From Prochlorococcus sp. W8 (GTDB lineage: Bacteria; Cyanobacteriota; Cyanobacteriia; PCC-6307; Cyanobiaceae), in the NCBI GenBank assembly GCA_000291825.1, contig ALPF01000024.1:60096-124095 (forward strand): 64,000 nt of DNA. Reading direction: 5' to 3'. The notes under the pieces were generated by a model. That model did no database searches, was not told where the DNA came from, and was given only the letters and a program-made list of their open reading frames with translations. Positions 53,627-63,696 of this stretch are shown here, in pieces. Position 1 is the first letter of the stretch. Every line of letters begins with the position of its first letter. Position numbers and translations under genes: made by a program.

Positions 53627-56062
53627 TTATAAATAATAAAAACAAGTAAGTTGATTTATATATTCATCTTCTTGGAACTTTATAAAGTCCATGTTATATA
53701 AGTATTTATTGGGTTTAATATCAATATTTTTTGGACTTAATTTAGCAATTTTTTCTTTATTAGTTTCAAAAATACAATATTGATTATTAGTGAAAAATTT
53801 GAGATAGCTATCATCTTTTAATTTTATTTTTTCATTAAGATATCCCATTTTATAGATATGAGAATTAGAAATTTCGTTTGTCTTTACTCTAAAAAATTTC
53901 CCTTTTTTAGTGGCTATTATAATCTCATCATCTTTTTTACAACTACAACCAAATATAATTTTTTCTTGTGGTAATAGTTTTATTAAGTTAGGTCCTTGGG
54001 ATTGTTTTGAGGAAGGAGCTATATATGAGTTAGATAAATAAAATTTAAATATTCTACCAATAGATGTAATTGCAATTAATACTTCATTTTCATTTGATAT
54101 GAACGAATTAATAATTTTGTTCTCTTTTTTTTGTTTGATGATAGAAAAGATCCTGTTCGTATTAACCATTTCTTTATTGATAGCTATTTTTTTAAATCTT
54201 CCATCTTCAGTTAATAAGCATAAAAAACTGTCCATCTCTTGTTGCACACAATGAAAATTTAAAATCTCACTTGGGTTTGTATTATTAAGTAATTTATTAT
54301 CTAATTTGTAATCATTATTGATCAATGATTGCCAATCAATATTTATAATTTTTCCAGAAATTGTAAATGCAAAAATTTTTAAATTATTGTTTATGTTACA
54401 AGTAAAAATAAAGTTATTTTTACTATTCAAATATCCATTCTTTATTTCTAAAAATTTTTTATAATTATTTAATTGAATTTTTCTTAAGTAAAATTTATTA
54501 TCAATAATTATTTTCATGTCTTTATTGATAATGTCCTCAATAATTTGTTTGTGAATTGATTTATCGTTGCATTCTTGATTATGATTCTTTAAGATTTTTG
54601 TTTTTCTTTTTTGGTTATATTTTTTCTTTAGATTTTTAAGTTCTTCAATAAGTTTGGATAGAAGAATTTCTCTTTGGTTAAGTATTTTTTGTAAAGATTT
54701 TTTTTGTTTATTAAGTTCTTCTATGTTTTTGTTTATTTGAGCCCTTTCCAGATTTGTTAGTTTTTTTATTGGCATGCTCAAAACAGCGTCAGCCTGTTTA
54801 TCTGCTAGATTTAAACTTTTACAAAGAATATATTTTGCTTCTGATGCATCTTCAGATTTTTGTACTATTTCAATAATTTTTTTTATGTTTTTTACCGCTA
54901 GAGAAAAACCTTCCAGGATTTCAAGTTTTTCAACTTTTAAAGATAGATCATATTCAGTTCTTTTTCTTATTGTCTCTTCTCTAAATTTAAGAAAATAATT
55001 CAGATAATCTTTTAAAGATAATTGTATAGGTTTTCCATTTACTAGAGCAAGTAAAATTGCACCAAAATTAGTTTGTAAAGTTGTTTTTTTGTATAATTCC
55101 GAAATGATTAATTCTTGATTAATATCTCTTTTAAGTTCAATAATTATTCTCATACCATCTCTATCACTTTCATCTCTGATATCAGCAATACCATTAATTT
55201 TGTTGTTATTAACAAGTTCAGCTAATTTTTCTATCCATCCAGCTTTGCTAATTTGATATGGTAATTCTGTAATAATTAAAGCATTTCTTTTGTGTTTTCC
55301 TTTTCCCATAATTATTTCTTCGGGATGTATTACTCCTCTCATTGTTATTGATCCTCTGCCTTTTTCATAAACTTCTTTTATGTTTTCTGAATAAATTATT
55401 TCTCCTCCTGTGGGAAAATCCGGACCTAAAATTATATTATTTAATTCTTCTTCACTAGCATTTTTCTTCTTTATCAACAATATTAAGGCATCGACAATTT
55501 CCCCTAAATTATGAGGTGGAATATTTGTAGCCATTCCAACAGCTATACCAGAAGAGCCGTTTAGTAAAAGAAAAGGTAATTGAGCAGGAAGAACATCAGG
55601 TTCTTTCTGTGAACCATCAAAATTATTTGAAAAAGAAACTGTCTTTGAGTCAATTTCTTTTAAAAGAGCTTCATTTGCTATGGGGGCAAGTCTAGTTTCG
55701 GTATATCTCATTGCTGCAGGTGGATCGTCGTCGACCGATCCAAAATTTCCATGTCCATCAAGTGCTGGATATTTTGTTGAGAAGTTTTGTACTAGACGAA
55801 CTAAAGCATCATATACAGCTTGGTCTCCATGTGGATGATACTTTCCTAAAACATCTCCTACAACTCTTGCGCATTTTCTAAAAGGTCTTTCTGGTGTAAG
55901 TCCTAATTCATGCATTGCAAATAAAATTCTTCTTTGTACTGGTTTAAGGCCATCCCTCGCATCTGGTAGTGCGCGACCAACTATAACGCTCATTGCATAC
56001 TCTAAATATGAGCGTTGCATCTCATGATGCAGAGAGATGGTTTTAAATTTTTCCTTAGTCAT
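53627..56062 (-). CDS. Type IIA topoisomerase A subunit (GyrA/ParC-like)
   Basis: This 811-residue protein has the breakage-reunion domain of GyrA/ParC. It shows [20 protein letters not shown], the catalytic tyrosine in AAMRYTE near residue 120, and [11 protein letters not shown] coiled coil follows at about 440-490. The C-terminal part keeps weak beta-propeller character, but the GyrA-box (QRRGGKG-type) needed for DNA wrapping is not visible. That favours a ParC-like or second GyrA-type subunit. No gyrB/parE partner is next to it. Confidence 0.85.
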   Translation of the reverse strand: MTKEKFKTISLHHEMQRSYLEYAMSVIVGRALPDARDGLKPVQRRILFAMHELGLTPERPFRKCARVVGDVLGKYHPHGDQAVYDALVRLVQNFSTKYPALDGHGNFGSVDDDPPAAMRYTETRLAPIANEALLKEIDSKTVSFSNNFDGSQKEPDVLPAQLPFLLLNGSSGIAVGMATNIPPHNLGEIVDALILLIKKKNASEEELNNIILGPDFPTGGEIIYSENIKEVYEKGRGSITMRGVIHPEEIIMGKGKHKRNALIITELPYQISKAGWIEKLAELVNNNKINGIADIRDESDRDGMRIIIELKRDINQELIISELYKKTTLQTNFGAILLALVNGKPIQLSLKDYLNYFLKFREETIRKRTEYDLSLKVEKLEILEGFSLAVKNIKKIIEIVQKSEDASEAKYILCKSLNLADKQADAVLSMPIKKLTNLERAQINKNIEELNKQKKSLQKILNQREILLSKLIEELKNLKKKYNQKRKTKILKNHNQECNDKSIHKQIIEDIINKDMKIIIDNKFYLRKIQLNNYKKFLEIKNGYLNSKNNFIFTCNINNNLKIFAFTISGKIINIDWQSLINNDYKLDNKLLNNTNPSEILNFHCVQQEMDSFLCLLTEDGRFKKIAINKEMVNTNRIFSIIKQKKENKIINSFISNENEVLIAITSIGRIFKFYLSNSYIAPSSKQSQGPNLIKLLPQEKIIFGCSCKKDDEIIIATKKGKFFRVKTNEISNSHIYKMGYLNEKIKLKDDSYLKFFTNNQYCIFETNKEKIAKLSPKNIDIKPNKYLYNMDFIKFQEDEYINQLTCFYYL

Positions 56063-56151
56063 GAGAGCAGGAAAACTATTACAGACTTTTAGAAACTACG
56101 CTTAGATTAATAGGAAAAAAAATATTTACCAGTAAAAACTTACAAACGTGT

Positions 56152-57009
56152 TTATTTCTTTAAGAGTTTAGCTATGGCAATATCTTGTTTTAATTCTTTT
56201 GAAGAAAATAATTTATTGGTTTCGTTTTGTATTTTTTGCCCCCAAAGTTGTTCTTTTCTATATTTATTATCAACATAATTTGGGTCTTTGGATAATGCTT
56301 TTTTAGCTAATAATATTGATTCCTTGAAGTTTTCATTTTGTATACATACTGCAAGAGCTAAAAGGGGTTCAGCATTATTTTCAATTTCGATTGCGTTTTT
56401 AAAATTTTTTATTGCGCTTGGAATATTATTTAATTCAAAAAAAATAAGTCCTTTATTATTAAAAGCCTGCCAAAAATCTGGCTTAATATTAATAGCTTCA
56501 TTAAAAATATCTAGAGATTTTATAAAATTTTTCTCCATCAAATATAAATTTCCAAGCTGGAAAAGGCCATTAATATTGTCAGGCTGTAAATTTAACCCTT
56601 TCTTTAATGACTTTTGAGCGTCTTTAATTTTATTTTGTTTTATAAAAATAGAACTTTCTGAGAAGTATAATTCGCTCATCTTGGGATCAATATTTTTACC
56701 TTTTTTAATTGAATTCAATGCGTTTTCATAAAGTTTGTTAGCTATCTGTGTTTCAGCTAATAAACTCCATAATCTTGGGTCATTTTTATTAAGAGAAATA
56801 GCTAGCTTTGATAAATTTAAACTTTCTTTTATCTGTCCAAAATAAAGTAATTGATATGCATTCTTTGCTATTGAAAAGCTATTTTTCTTAAGAATATCTT
56901 CCTTTGGCAAGTTATAGAACGGGATTATTGCTTCTAAACTTTCAATAAAGACAATATTAAATATCAAAATTTGGAAAAAAATTAAATTTTGGAATAATTT
57001 TTTAATCAT
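56152..57009 (-). CDS. TPR-repeat protein, membrane-anchored or exported
   Basis: The 285-residue protein starts with a hydrophobic segment (LIFFQILIFNIVFI) that looks like a signal or membrane anchor. It continues as a series of about six tetratricopeptide repeats, with alternating helix pairs such as NDPRLWSLLAETQIANKLYENALNSI. TPR proteins are interaction scaffolds; no partner is evident. It lies 3 nt after queG, both on the minus strand, so they may share a messenger. Confidence 0.8.
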   Translation of the reverse strand: MIKKLFQNLIFFQILIFNIVFIESLEAIIPFYNLPKEDILKKNSFSIAKNAYQLLYFGQIKESLNLSKLAISLNKNDPRLWSLLAETQIANKLYENALNSIKKGKNIDPKMSELYFSESSIFIKQNKIKDAQKSLKKGLNLQPDNINGLFQLGNLYLMEKNFIKSLDIFNEAINIKPDFWQAFNNKGLIFFELNNIPSAIKNFKNAIEIENNAEPLLALAVCIQNENFKESILLAKKALSKDPNYVDNKYRKEQLWGQKIQNETNKLFSSKELKQDIAIAKLLKK

Positions 57010-57012
57010 AAT

Positions 57013-57939
57013 TTATTTATGTATGACAGCTTTAATATTTCTTCTCCACATCCATGGTTTAATTCTCTTAAGTGTAGTTCCTTTTAATTTGTCCGCCCAT
57101 TCTTCATCGTTCCATTGTAAGGCTTCTTGATTTAAATTTGTCATCCATTCTTTGGGTTTAACTTCGTAACTTTGGTTGGTTGGGACAGATTTATTCCAGG
57201 GACATATATCTTGGCACATATCGCATCCTGCAATCCATCCATTTAAATTACTTTGAATTTTATTTGGTATTTTTTCATCTCTATTTTCAATAGTATGATA
57301 TGCGATGCATAATTCTGCATTTATAACAAATGGCTCAGTTATTGCATTTGTTGGGCAGTGATCAATGCATTTATCGCATTGTCCACATAAAGGTTTAGAG
57401 GGGACATCAGGAATTAATTCTTTGTTTAAAACCATAAATCCTAGTGATAACCATGAACCATATTTTTTATTAATTAGATTACTATGTTTTCCAATCCATC
57501 CAATTCCAGATTCTTCTGCCCATGCTTTTTCTAAAAGAGGGGATGAATCTACGCAGACTTTCCATCTGCAATCTGGACTTTTTTTTTCTATCCATTTACC
57601 TATTTTTTTTAATTTTTTTGCGATCACATGATGATAATCTTCTCCTTGACTAAATTTACCAAATTTAAAATTCTTTTTTTTCTGATTTTCATTACTTAAA
57701 TAATTAAATCCAACCGCTAATACGCTTTTTGCTCCTGTCAAGAGTGATTCAATATTTTTTCTTCTATCTGCTTCCATCCATTTCATTTCGCCATGATAAT
57801 CTTTTTCAAGCCATCTTTCCAATGCTTTAGTACGCAAATTTATTCTTGAACTCCCAGGGATTGAGGCGATTCCTGCAAGAGCAAAACCCTCTAATTTTGC
57901 TTTTTCCTTTAGTTTTAAAGTAAGCGTTTTCTTTTCCAT
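57013..57939 (-). CDS. queG: Epoxyqueuosine reductase QueG
   Basis: This 308-residue enzyme reduces epoxyqueuosine to queuosine in tRNA, the last step of the pathway started by QueE and QueC. It has two 4Fe-4S motifs, CGQCDKCIDHCP near residue 185 and CDMCQDICP near residue 239. The N-terminal cobalamin-binding part has GFALAGIA and YHHVIAKKLKK. It is complete. The pathway genes queA and tgt are not in the window. Confidence 0.93.
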   Translation of the reverse strand: MEKKTLTLKLKEKAKLEGFALAGIASIPGSSRINLRTKALERWLEKDYHGEMKWMEADRRKNIESLLTGAKSVLAVGFNYLSNENQKKKNFKFGKFSQGEDYHHVIAKKLKKIGKWIEKKSPDCRWKVCVDSSPLLEKAWAEESGIGWIGKHSNLINKKYGSWLSLGFMVLNKELIPDVPSKPLCGQCDKCIDHCPTNAITEPFVINAELCIAYHTIENRDEKIPNKIQSNLNGWIAGCDMCQDICPWNKSVPTNQSYEVKPKEWMTNLNQEALQWNDEEWADKLKGTTLKRIKPWMWRRNIKAVIHK

Positions 57940-58091
57940 TATTTCTATTTTATATTTTTATTTATTAATTTGGCCAGACAATTTTTTGTAAAAAGAAATA
58001 ATATATTTCAAATTTATTCAGATAAAACTTTATTTATTTAGTTAAAGCAGTTAATCTTTTAGTAGAGTATTAATTATTTAAGAGATTAATT

Positions 58092-58826
58092 TTGGTTCAA
58101 TCTACGCCCAAACAAGATTCGAACCTAGTAAATAGGCTTCAGCAGGATCTTAAAAATGATCTTATAGCAGGGCTTTTGGTTGTAATACCTTTAGCCACAA
58201 CTATATGGTTGTCGTCGATAGTTAGTAAATTTGTTTTAACTTTAGTAACCTCTGTTCCAAAGCAACTAAACCCATTTATAACGCTAAATCCACTATTGCA
58301 AGATTTAATTAATTTAACTCTTGGTTTAACTGTTCCACTTCTTGCAATTTTGTTAATAGGTTTAATGGCAAGAAATTTTGTTGGGAGATGGTTATTAGAA
58401 TTTGGGGAGGGAACATTATCTAAAATCCCATTAGCAGGATCTGTATATAAGACCCTTAAACAATTACTAGAAACATTTTTAAGAGATAATTCAAAACGAT
58501 TCAGAAGAGTAGTTTTAGTTGAATATCCAAGAGAAGGTTTGTTTAGTGTTGGTTTTGTTACGGGAGTTGTAGGTCCTTCTTTACAACCTGAATTAGAGCA
58601 AACTCTTTTAAGTGTGTTTATACCTACTGCTCCAAACCCAACAACAGGTTGGTATACATTGGTGCCAGAATCTTCTGTAAAGGATTTGGATATATCAGTT
58701 GAAGATGCTTTCAGAACAATAATTTCAGCTGGAATTGTTAATCCTGATGAAAAGAACAGTTCAAGTAATCCAACTTTCTCAAAATTGTTTTCTCAATTTA
58801 GAGCTGCTACAAATACTTCTAATTAA
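58092..58826 (+). CDS. DUF502 family membrane protein
   Basis: This 244-residue protein belongs to DUF502. Two hydrophobic helices occupy roughly residues 25-50 and 70-95. The conserved motifs GEGTLSKIPLAGSVYKTLKQ and FRRVVLVEYPREGLFSVGFVTG follow. The function of the family is unknown; it is widespread in bacteria and plant chloroplasts. The start is TTG. It precedes nusB by 8 nt, so the two are likely co-transcribed. Confidence 0.85.
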   Translation: MVQSTPKQDSNLVNRLQQDLKNDLIAGLLVVIPLATTIWLSSIVSKFVLTLVTSVPKQLNPFITLNPLLQDLINLTLGLTVPLLAILLIGLMARNFVGRWLLEFGEGTLSKIPLAGSVYKTLKQLLETFLRDNSKRFRRVVLVEYPREGLFSVGFVTGVVGPSLQPELEQTLLSVFIPTAPNPTTGWYTLVPESSVKDLDISVEDAFRTIISAGIVNPDEKNSSSNPTFSKLFSQFRAATNTSN

Positions 58827-58834
58827 GAGATTTT

Positions 58835-59470
58835 ATGGATAATAGATCCCTTTCTAGAGAGTTATCTTTGATTTCTCTAGGTCTTATTAACGAGGAAATC
58901 TCTAAACAAACTTTTGAGTTGAGCAATATTTCTTTAGATACGGTTTTAGAATCTACTGTTGATTTTATGGTAAATTTTTGCAGAGAGGAGGTTAATCGGT
59001 GTGAGAGTATATTAAATGATATGTCTAATAATTTTTTTGAAATAGAATTATGTGAAACAGATAGTTCTTCTTCAAAAAAAATAAGACAAGAGTTACAAGA
59101 ATCTATTAATGATATTGAAAGAGTGATGAATATTTTATCAGATGCTATAGATATTCCAAAATTTATTGCTATTGCTAATCAAGAGAACTTGAGAAATGAT
59201 ATAAAAAATAGAGTTCTAAAAGTAATTCAAAATTCTTCACAAATCAGTAAAGAGATAGATGAGGTAATGGATGGATGGAGATTTAAACGTTTACCAAGAA
59301 TTGACAGAGATATTCTTCGCTTGGCATATGTAGATATTAAATTTCTGGATATACCTATTTCTGTTGCGTGTAATGAGGCTGTAAATTTAGCAAATAAATA
59401 TAGTGATACCCAAGGTAGAAAAATGATAAATGGAATTTTGAGAAGGATGCAAAAAGTTAAAATTAAGTAA
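58835..59470 (+). CDS. nusB: Transcription antitermination factor NusB
   Basis: The C-terminal 140 residues (after about 70) match NusB, with the motif RLPRIDRDILRLAYVDIKFLD and the end NLANKYSDTQGRKMINGIL. NusB with S10 binds boxA RNA in antitermination of rRNA operons. The 211-residue length includes an N-terminal stretch of about 70 residues, a usual cyanobacterial extension. It is followed by ftsY. Confidence 0.9.
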   Translation: MDNRSLSRELSLISLGLINEEISKQTFELSNISLDTVLESTVDFMVNFCREEVNRCESILNDMSNNFFEIELCETDSSSSKKIRQELQESINDIERVMNILSDAIDIPKFIAIANQENLRNDIKNRVLKVIQNSSQISKEIDEVMDGWRFKRLPRIDRDILRLAYVDIKFLDIPISVACNEAVNLANKYSDTQGRKMINGILRRMQKVKIK

Positions 59471-59519
59471 TTCTTTAAATGAGTTAAAATATCTTTAAAG
59501 AATATTATTCAAACACTAT

Positions 59520-60755
59520 ATGTCAAATATAGATAAAGATTCTTCGATTGATTGGGCTAGGCAAGCTTATGAGCAGTTAAAACAAAAGCAAACTCAAGAG
59601 AAAGAAGAGAGGCAAAAATTAGAAAAAGAAACTCAAGAGAAAGAAGAGAGGCAAAAATTAGAAAAAGAAACTCAAGAGAAAGAAGAGAGGCAAAAATTAG
59701 AAGAGACCAATATATCTGATGATGATTCTATTCCTGAATTAGGAGATTTTGATAAAGAATTTACTTGGTCTGCGATGACCTTAGCTGCACAAGGCAAAAA
59801 AATAAATGAAATTTCTTTAGAGGAAATAGATTGGCTTAGTCGTCTAAGAAGAGGCTTAGAAGAAACAAGGAAGGGATTTGTTACTGACTTGTTAGATAAA
59901 TTAGGTGATGATCCCCTTACCCCCGAGACATTAGAAGATTTAGAAACTTTACTTCTTAGAGCAGATGCTGGTTTTGATTCAACAGATAAGGTAATTAATG
60001 CTTTAAGAAAAAAGTTAAATGAAGAAGTTGTTGGAGGTGAAGAAGGTATAAATTTCTTAAAAGATGAATTAAGATCTATTTTAGAAGCACCAATAAAAAA
60101 TTCAGGAAAAAAATTTCTTGTCCCAGCAAAAGGTAAGCTAAATATTTGGCTAGTTGTTGGTGTAAATGGTGTAGGTAAAACTACAACTCTCGGGAAATTA
60201 GCTCATCTTGCTGTCAGTAGTAAATCTAAGACTTTAATTGCAGCAGCAGATACTTTCAGAGCAGCAGCTGTTGAACAGCTTCAAATTTGGGGAGATCGAA
60301 GTAATGTTGACGTAATTTCTAACAAATCTAAAAATGCTGATCCTGCTGCTGTGGTTTTTGATGCAATTAATTCAGCTATATCAAGAGAAACAGAATTATT
60401 ACTAATTGATACTGCAGGAAGACTTCAAAATAAAAATAATTTAATGGAAGAATTATCTAAAATAAGAAAGATTATTGATAAAAAAGTACCTAACGCCATA
60501 GTTGAATCGTTGCTTGTTCTTGACGCAAGTCAGGGTCAGAACGGATTAAAGCAAGCTAAAGGATTCGCAAGGTCTGCAGAACTTACAGGAGCAATTGTGA
60601 CTAAGTTAGATGGCACTTCGAGAGGAGGAGTTTCTTTGGCTGTGTCATTGGAAGTTGACTTACCAATAAGATTTATTGGAGCTGGCGAGGGGATAAGAGA
60701 TTTAAGACCATTTAATAGTTTTGAATTTGTAGAGGCTCTTTTGGCTGATAAATAA
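59520..60755 (+). CDS. ftsY: Signal recognition particle receptor FtsY
   Basis: This 411-residue SRP GTPase docks ribosome-SRP complexes at the membrane. The NG domain spans about residues 100-411. The P-loop is GVNGVGKTT at 214-222, and the SRP-family DTFRAAAVEQL, DTAGRLQNK and TKLDGTSRGG motifs follow. The N-terminal A region is highly charged and contains three near-perfect 13-residue repeats (TQEKEERQKLEKE) between residues about 25 and 61. It comes 49 bp after nusB. Confidence 0.95.
   Translation: MSNIDKDSSIDWARQAYEQLKQKQTQEKEERQKLEKETQEKEERQKLEKETQEKEERQKLEETNISDDDSIPELGDFDKEFTWSAMTLAAQGKKINEISLEEIDWLSRLRRGLEETRKGFVTDLLDKLGDDPLTPETLEDLETLLLRADAGFDSTDKVINALRKKLNEEVVGGEEGINFLKDELRSILEAPIKNSGKKFLVPAKGKLNIWLVVGVNGVGKTTTLGKLAHLAVSSKSKTLIAAADTFRAAAVEQLQIWGDRSNVDVISNKSKNADPAAVVFDAINSAISRETELLLIDTAGRLQNKNNLMEELSKIRKIIDKKVPNAIVESLLVLDASQGQNGLKQAKGFARSAELTGAIVTKLDGTSRGGVSLAVSLEVDLPIRFIGAGEGIRDLRPFNSFEFVEALLADK
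59592..59702 (+). repeat. Tandem 39-bp repeat inside ftsY
   Basis: Two perfect copies of a 39-bp unit (59592-59630 and 59631-59669) are followed by a third that is identical for its first 33 bp (59670-59702). The reading frame stays intact, since 39 is a multiple of 3. Copies encode a 13-residue charged block in the FtsY A region. Copy number may vary between strains. Confidence 0.9.
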
Positions 60756-60822
60756 ATTTTTAATTAATTTTTTAAGAATATAAGATTTTAATGTTAAAAC
60801 TGATTTATGAATAAAAGATTTT

Positions 60823-62169
60823 TTGAAAAAAAGTAAAAACCAAAAATTATTTGTAGATAATTTTAATGAGAACTTTTTCAAAAACGATGAAACAAGTTTA
60901 AGTTTTGATGATCATAAATTTATTGAGATTTCATCATCACTAGCATATTATTCAAGTCTTTTTACAAGTTTAAAAAGATTTTTAGAGTATGTTTCTTTGG
61001 TATCAAAATATTTAATCAACCAAGAATTTTCATTAGTAATTCCACTTGATGAAAATGGAGAGATATCTTTAGATCATATATCTATATCTGGTAGTTTAAA
61101 ATATAAAGATTATATTTCTGAAGTGACAGATTTTATTGTTAAGTCAAATCTCTCAAATAAGTTTAGGATAAAAAATATAACTACCTTAGAGAAATTTTTT
61201 AAACAAAGTTATCCATTTCATGAAATAAACTCATATAAGATTAAATCAAGAGGAAAGTGTAGAGGCTTTTTTTATGTCTTTAACGACAAATTAAATAAAA
61301 AAAATTCTTTTTTAGAAGAAAGAAAGGTATCATTTTTAATTGATACTTTAGCTACAGCTATTGAGAATTACTCTTTATCAGCAGAGAATAAAAGGCATGA
61401 AAACACTGATAGAGAAATTTCGAGCGGAGCAGAAATTCAGTCAAGACTTTTACCTGATTTTTGTCCGAAAATATTTGGTGTTAATCTTGCTGCTCATTGT
61501 AGACCTGCTCTCCAATTAGGTGGAGATTATTATGACTTTATGTCTATAAAACCTAATCTAGAGGAGAAAAGGCGCCAAAAAGGAAGATGGGCATTAGTAA
61601 TTGGAGATGTAATGGGTAAGGGTGTTCCTGCAGGACTTCTCATGACCATGTTAAGAGGCATGCTGAGAGCAGAGGTTTTAACCGGTCTGCCGCCAGATAG
61701 AATTCTTCATGACTTAAATCAATTAGCAATATATGATTTAGACCAGTCCCATCGTTTTGTTACGCTATTTTATTCTGATTATGATCCTCGTACGCAAAAG
61801 CTTAGATATGCTAACGCAGCTCATAACCCTCCATTTTTGTGGAAAAATAAAGAGCAAAAAATTACTAAACTGGATGCAGAGGGCTTTGTTATTGGATTGC
61901 AAAAAGATGCTGAATATATATGTGGTGACGTCCAATTAAGTAATTTGGATGTTATTCTTTACTACACTGATGGCATTACAGAAACAACTAATAATTTGGG
62001 TGAAAGATTTGGAGAAAAGAATTTAAAGTCAACTTTTTCAAAATTATGTAAAAAAAATTTAGATTCTCAAGAAATTTTAAATCAAATTTTTAAAAAGTTA
62101 GATGATTTTTCTGGAAAGAAAAAGCAATTAGATGATGATGCTTCAATTGTGATTTTTAAATTAGAATAA
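60823..62169 (+). CDS. RsbU/SpoIIE-type (PP2C-like) serine phosphatase
   Basis: The C-terminal 250 residues form a PPM/SpoIIE phosphatase domain with metal motifs GGDYYDF at 233-239, IGDVMGKGVPAGLLMTMLRG near 265-284 and YYTDGITE near 386-393. The N-terminal 190 residues are a divergent, possibly GAF-like sensor domain. In other bacteria such enzymes control anti-sigma partner switching; no anti-sigma or antagonist gene is adjacent. The start is TTG because the nearby ATG frame stops after nine codons. Confidence 0.85.
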   Translation: MKKSKNQKLFVDNFNENFFKNDETSLSFDDHKFIEISSSLAYYSSLFTSLKRFLEYVSLVSKYLINQEFSLVIPLDENGEISLDHISISGSLKYKDYISEVTDFIVKSNLSNKFRIKNITTLEKFFKQSYPFHEINSYKIKSRGKCRGFFYVFNDKLNKKNSFLEERKVSFLIDTLATAIENYSLSAENKRHENTDREISSGAEIQSRLLPDFCPKIFGVNLAAHCRPALQLGGDYYDFMSIKPNLEEKRRQKGRWALVIGDVMGKGVPAGLLMTMLRGMLRAEVLTGLPPDRILHDLNQLAIYDLDQSHRFVTLFYSDYDPRTQKLRYANAAHNPPFLWKNKEQKITKLDAEGFVIGLQKDAEYICGDVQLSNLDVILYYTDGITETTNNLGERFGEKNLKSTFSKLCKKNLDSQEILNQIFKKLDDFSGKKKQLDDDASIVIFKLE

Positions 62170-62228
62170 TTTCCTAATGTCAGTTTGGAAAAAAAATGCT
62201 TTATTATAGATAACTTTGTTTATAAAAT

Positions 62229-63608
62229 ATGTCAAAAGCTTGGAGCAATAGATTTGATAAGAGTTTAGATCCATTTATTGAGCGATTTAACTCTTCAATT
62301 AATTTTGATAAAAACTTGATAATAGAAGATATAGATTGCTCAATTGCACATGCGAGAATGTTGGGAATTAACCAAGTTATTTCTGTTAAGGAGTCAGAAG
62401 TAATAATAAATGGTCTTAATGAGATAAAAAATAAATATCAGAAGGGTGAGTTTATTCCTGGCTTTCCATCAGAGGATATTCATTACTGTATCGAAGAAAA
62501 ACTTATAAATTTAATCGGAGATTTGGGTAAAAAACTTCATACAGGAAGGAGTAGAAATGATCAGGTTGGCACAGATTTAAGACTCTGGCTTAGGAAAAAA
62601 ATAGATGAGATAATTAATCATATTATTGATTTGCAAAAAGCACTTTTATCCTTGGCTGACCAGAATTTATATACACTAATACCTGGCTATACTCATTTGC
62701 AAAGAGCACAGCCATTATCCTTTGCACATCATTTACTAGCTTATATTGAAATGCTGCAAAGAGATATTGATCGGCTTCATAATGTTAGAGATAGAGTTAA
62801 TATTTCACCTTTAGGGGCAGCTGCTTTAGCAGGAACAAAAATAAAAATTGACAGATTTGTTACAGCTAAAGAACTTGGTTTTAAAGATATTTATAAAAAC
62901 AGTTTAGATGCAGTAAGTGATAGAGATTTTGCGGTTGAATTTGCTGCAGCCTCCTCTTTGATTATGACCCACTTAAGTAGGTTATCTGAAGAAATAATAT
63001 TATGGGTTACTAACGAATTTTCATTTGCAACGCTTACTGATAAATGTGCAACAGGAAGTAGTTTAATGCCACAAAAAAAGAATCCAGATGTTCCTGAATT
63101 GATAAGAGGCAAAACGGGGAGAGTTTTTGGCCATTTGCAGGCATTATTAACTACTATTAAAGGCTTACCGCTTGCTTATAATAAAGACTTTCAAGAAGAT
63201 AAAGAACCGATATTTGACACTGTTAAAACAGTTGCAGATTGTTTAAAAGCTATGAAGATTTTGATTGAAGATGGATTAATTATAAAAAAAGAAAATTTGT
63301 TGAGATCTGTAGAGGAAGATTTCTCGAACTCTACCGATCTAGCTGATTATTTGGTGTCTAAAAATGTTCCATTTAGGGAAGCCTATCAAATAGTTGGGAG
63401 CATAGTAAAATTATGTTTATCTAGAAATAAATTATTAAAAGATTTGTCTTTAGTAGAATTTAAGAAATTTAATGAAAAATTTGAAGAAGATATTTTTGAC
63501 AAAATAACTCCAAGAAATGTCGTTGATTCTCGTAATAGTATTGGTGGAACTGGTTTTGAGCAAGTGGGTCTTCAATTGTCAAGTTGGAAAAGTAAGTTAT
63601 TAAATTAA
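62229..63608 (+). CDS. argH: Argininosuccinate lyase ArgH
   Basis: This 459-residue enzyme splits argininosuccinate to arginine and fumarate, the final arginine step. The superfamily signature [12 protein letters not shown] lies near residue 277, with [17 protein letters not shown] near 103 and [17 protein letters not shown] near 154. Length is standard. argG lies about 26 kb away, on the other side of the putative origin. Confidence 0.96.
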   Translation: MSKAWSNRFDKSLDPFIERFNSSINFDKNLIIEDIDCSIAHARMLGINQVISVKESEVIINGLNEIKNKYQKGEFIPGFPSEDIHYCIEEKLINLIGDLGKKLHTGRSRNDQVGTDLRLWLRKKIDEIINHIIDLQKALLSLADQNLYTLIPGYTHLQRAQPLSFAHHLLAYIEMLQRDIDRLHNVRDRVNISPLGAAALAGTKIKIDRFVTAKELGFKDIYKNSLDAVSDRDFAVEFAAASSLIMTHLSRLSEEIILWVTNEFSFATLTDKCATGSSLMPQKKNPDVPELIRGKTGRVFGHLQALLTTIKGLPLAYNKDFQEDKEPIFDTVKTVADCLKAMKILIEDGLIIKKENLLRSVEEDFSNSTDLADYLVSKNVPFREAYQIVGSIVKLCLSRNKLLKDLSLVEFKKFNEKFEEDIFDKITPRNVVDSRNSIGGTGFEQVGLQLSSWKSKLLN

Positions 63609-63696
63609 GACAAACTTGAATTTCTCCAAATAGTTATATATTTAAGTATTATGAACAAACAACCTATTGGTTGAGTTTAAAATTTTTAGTCTTAAA

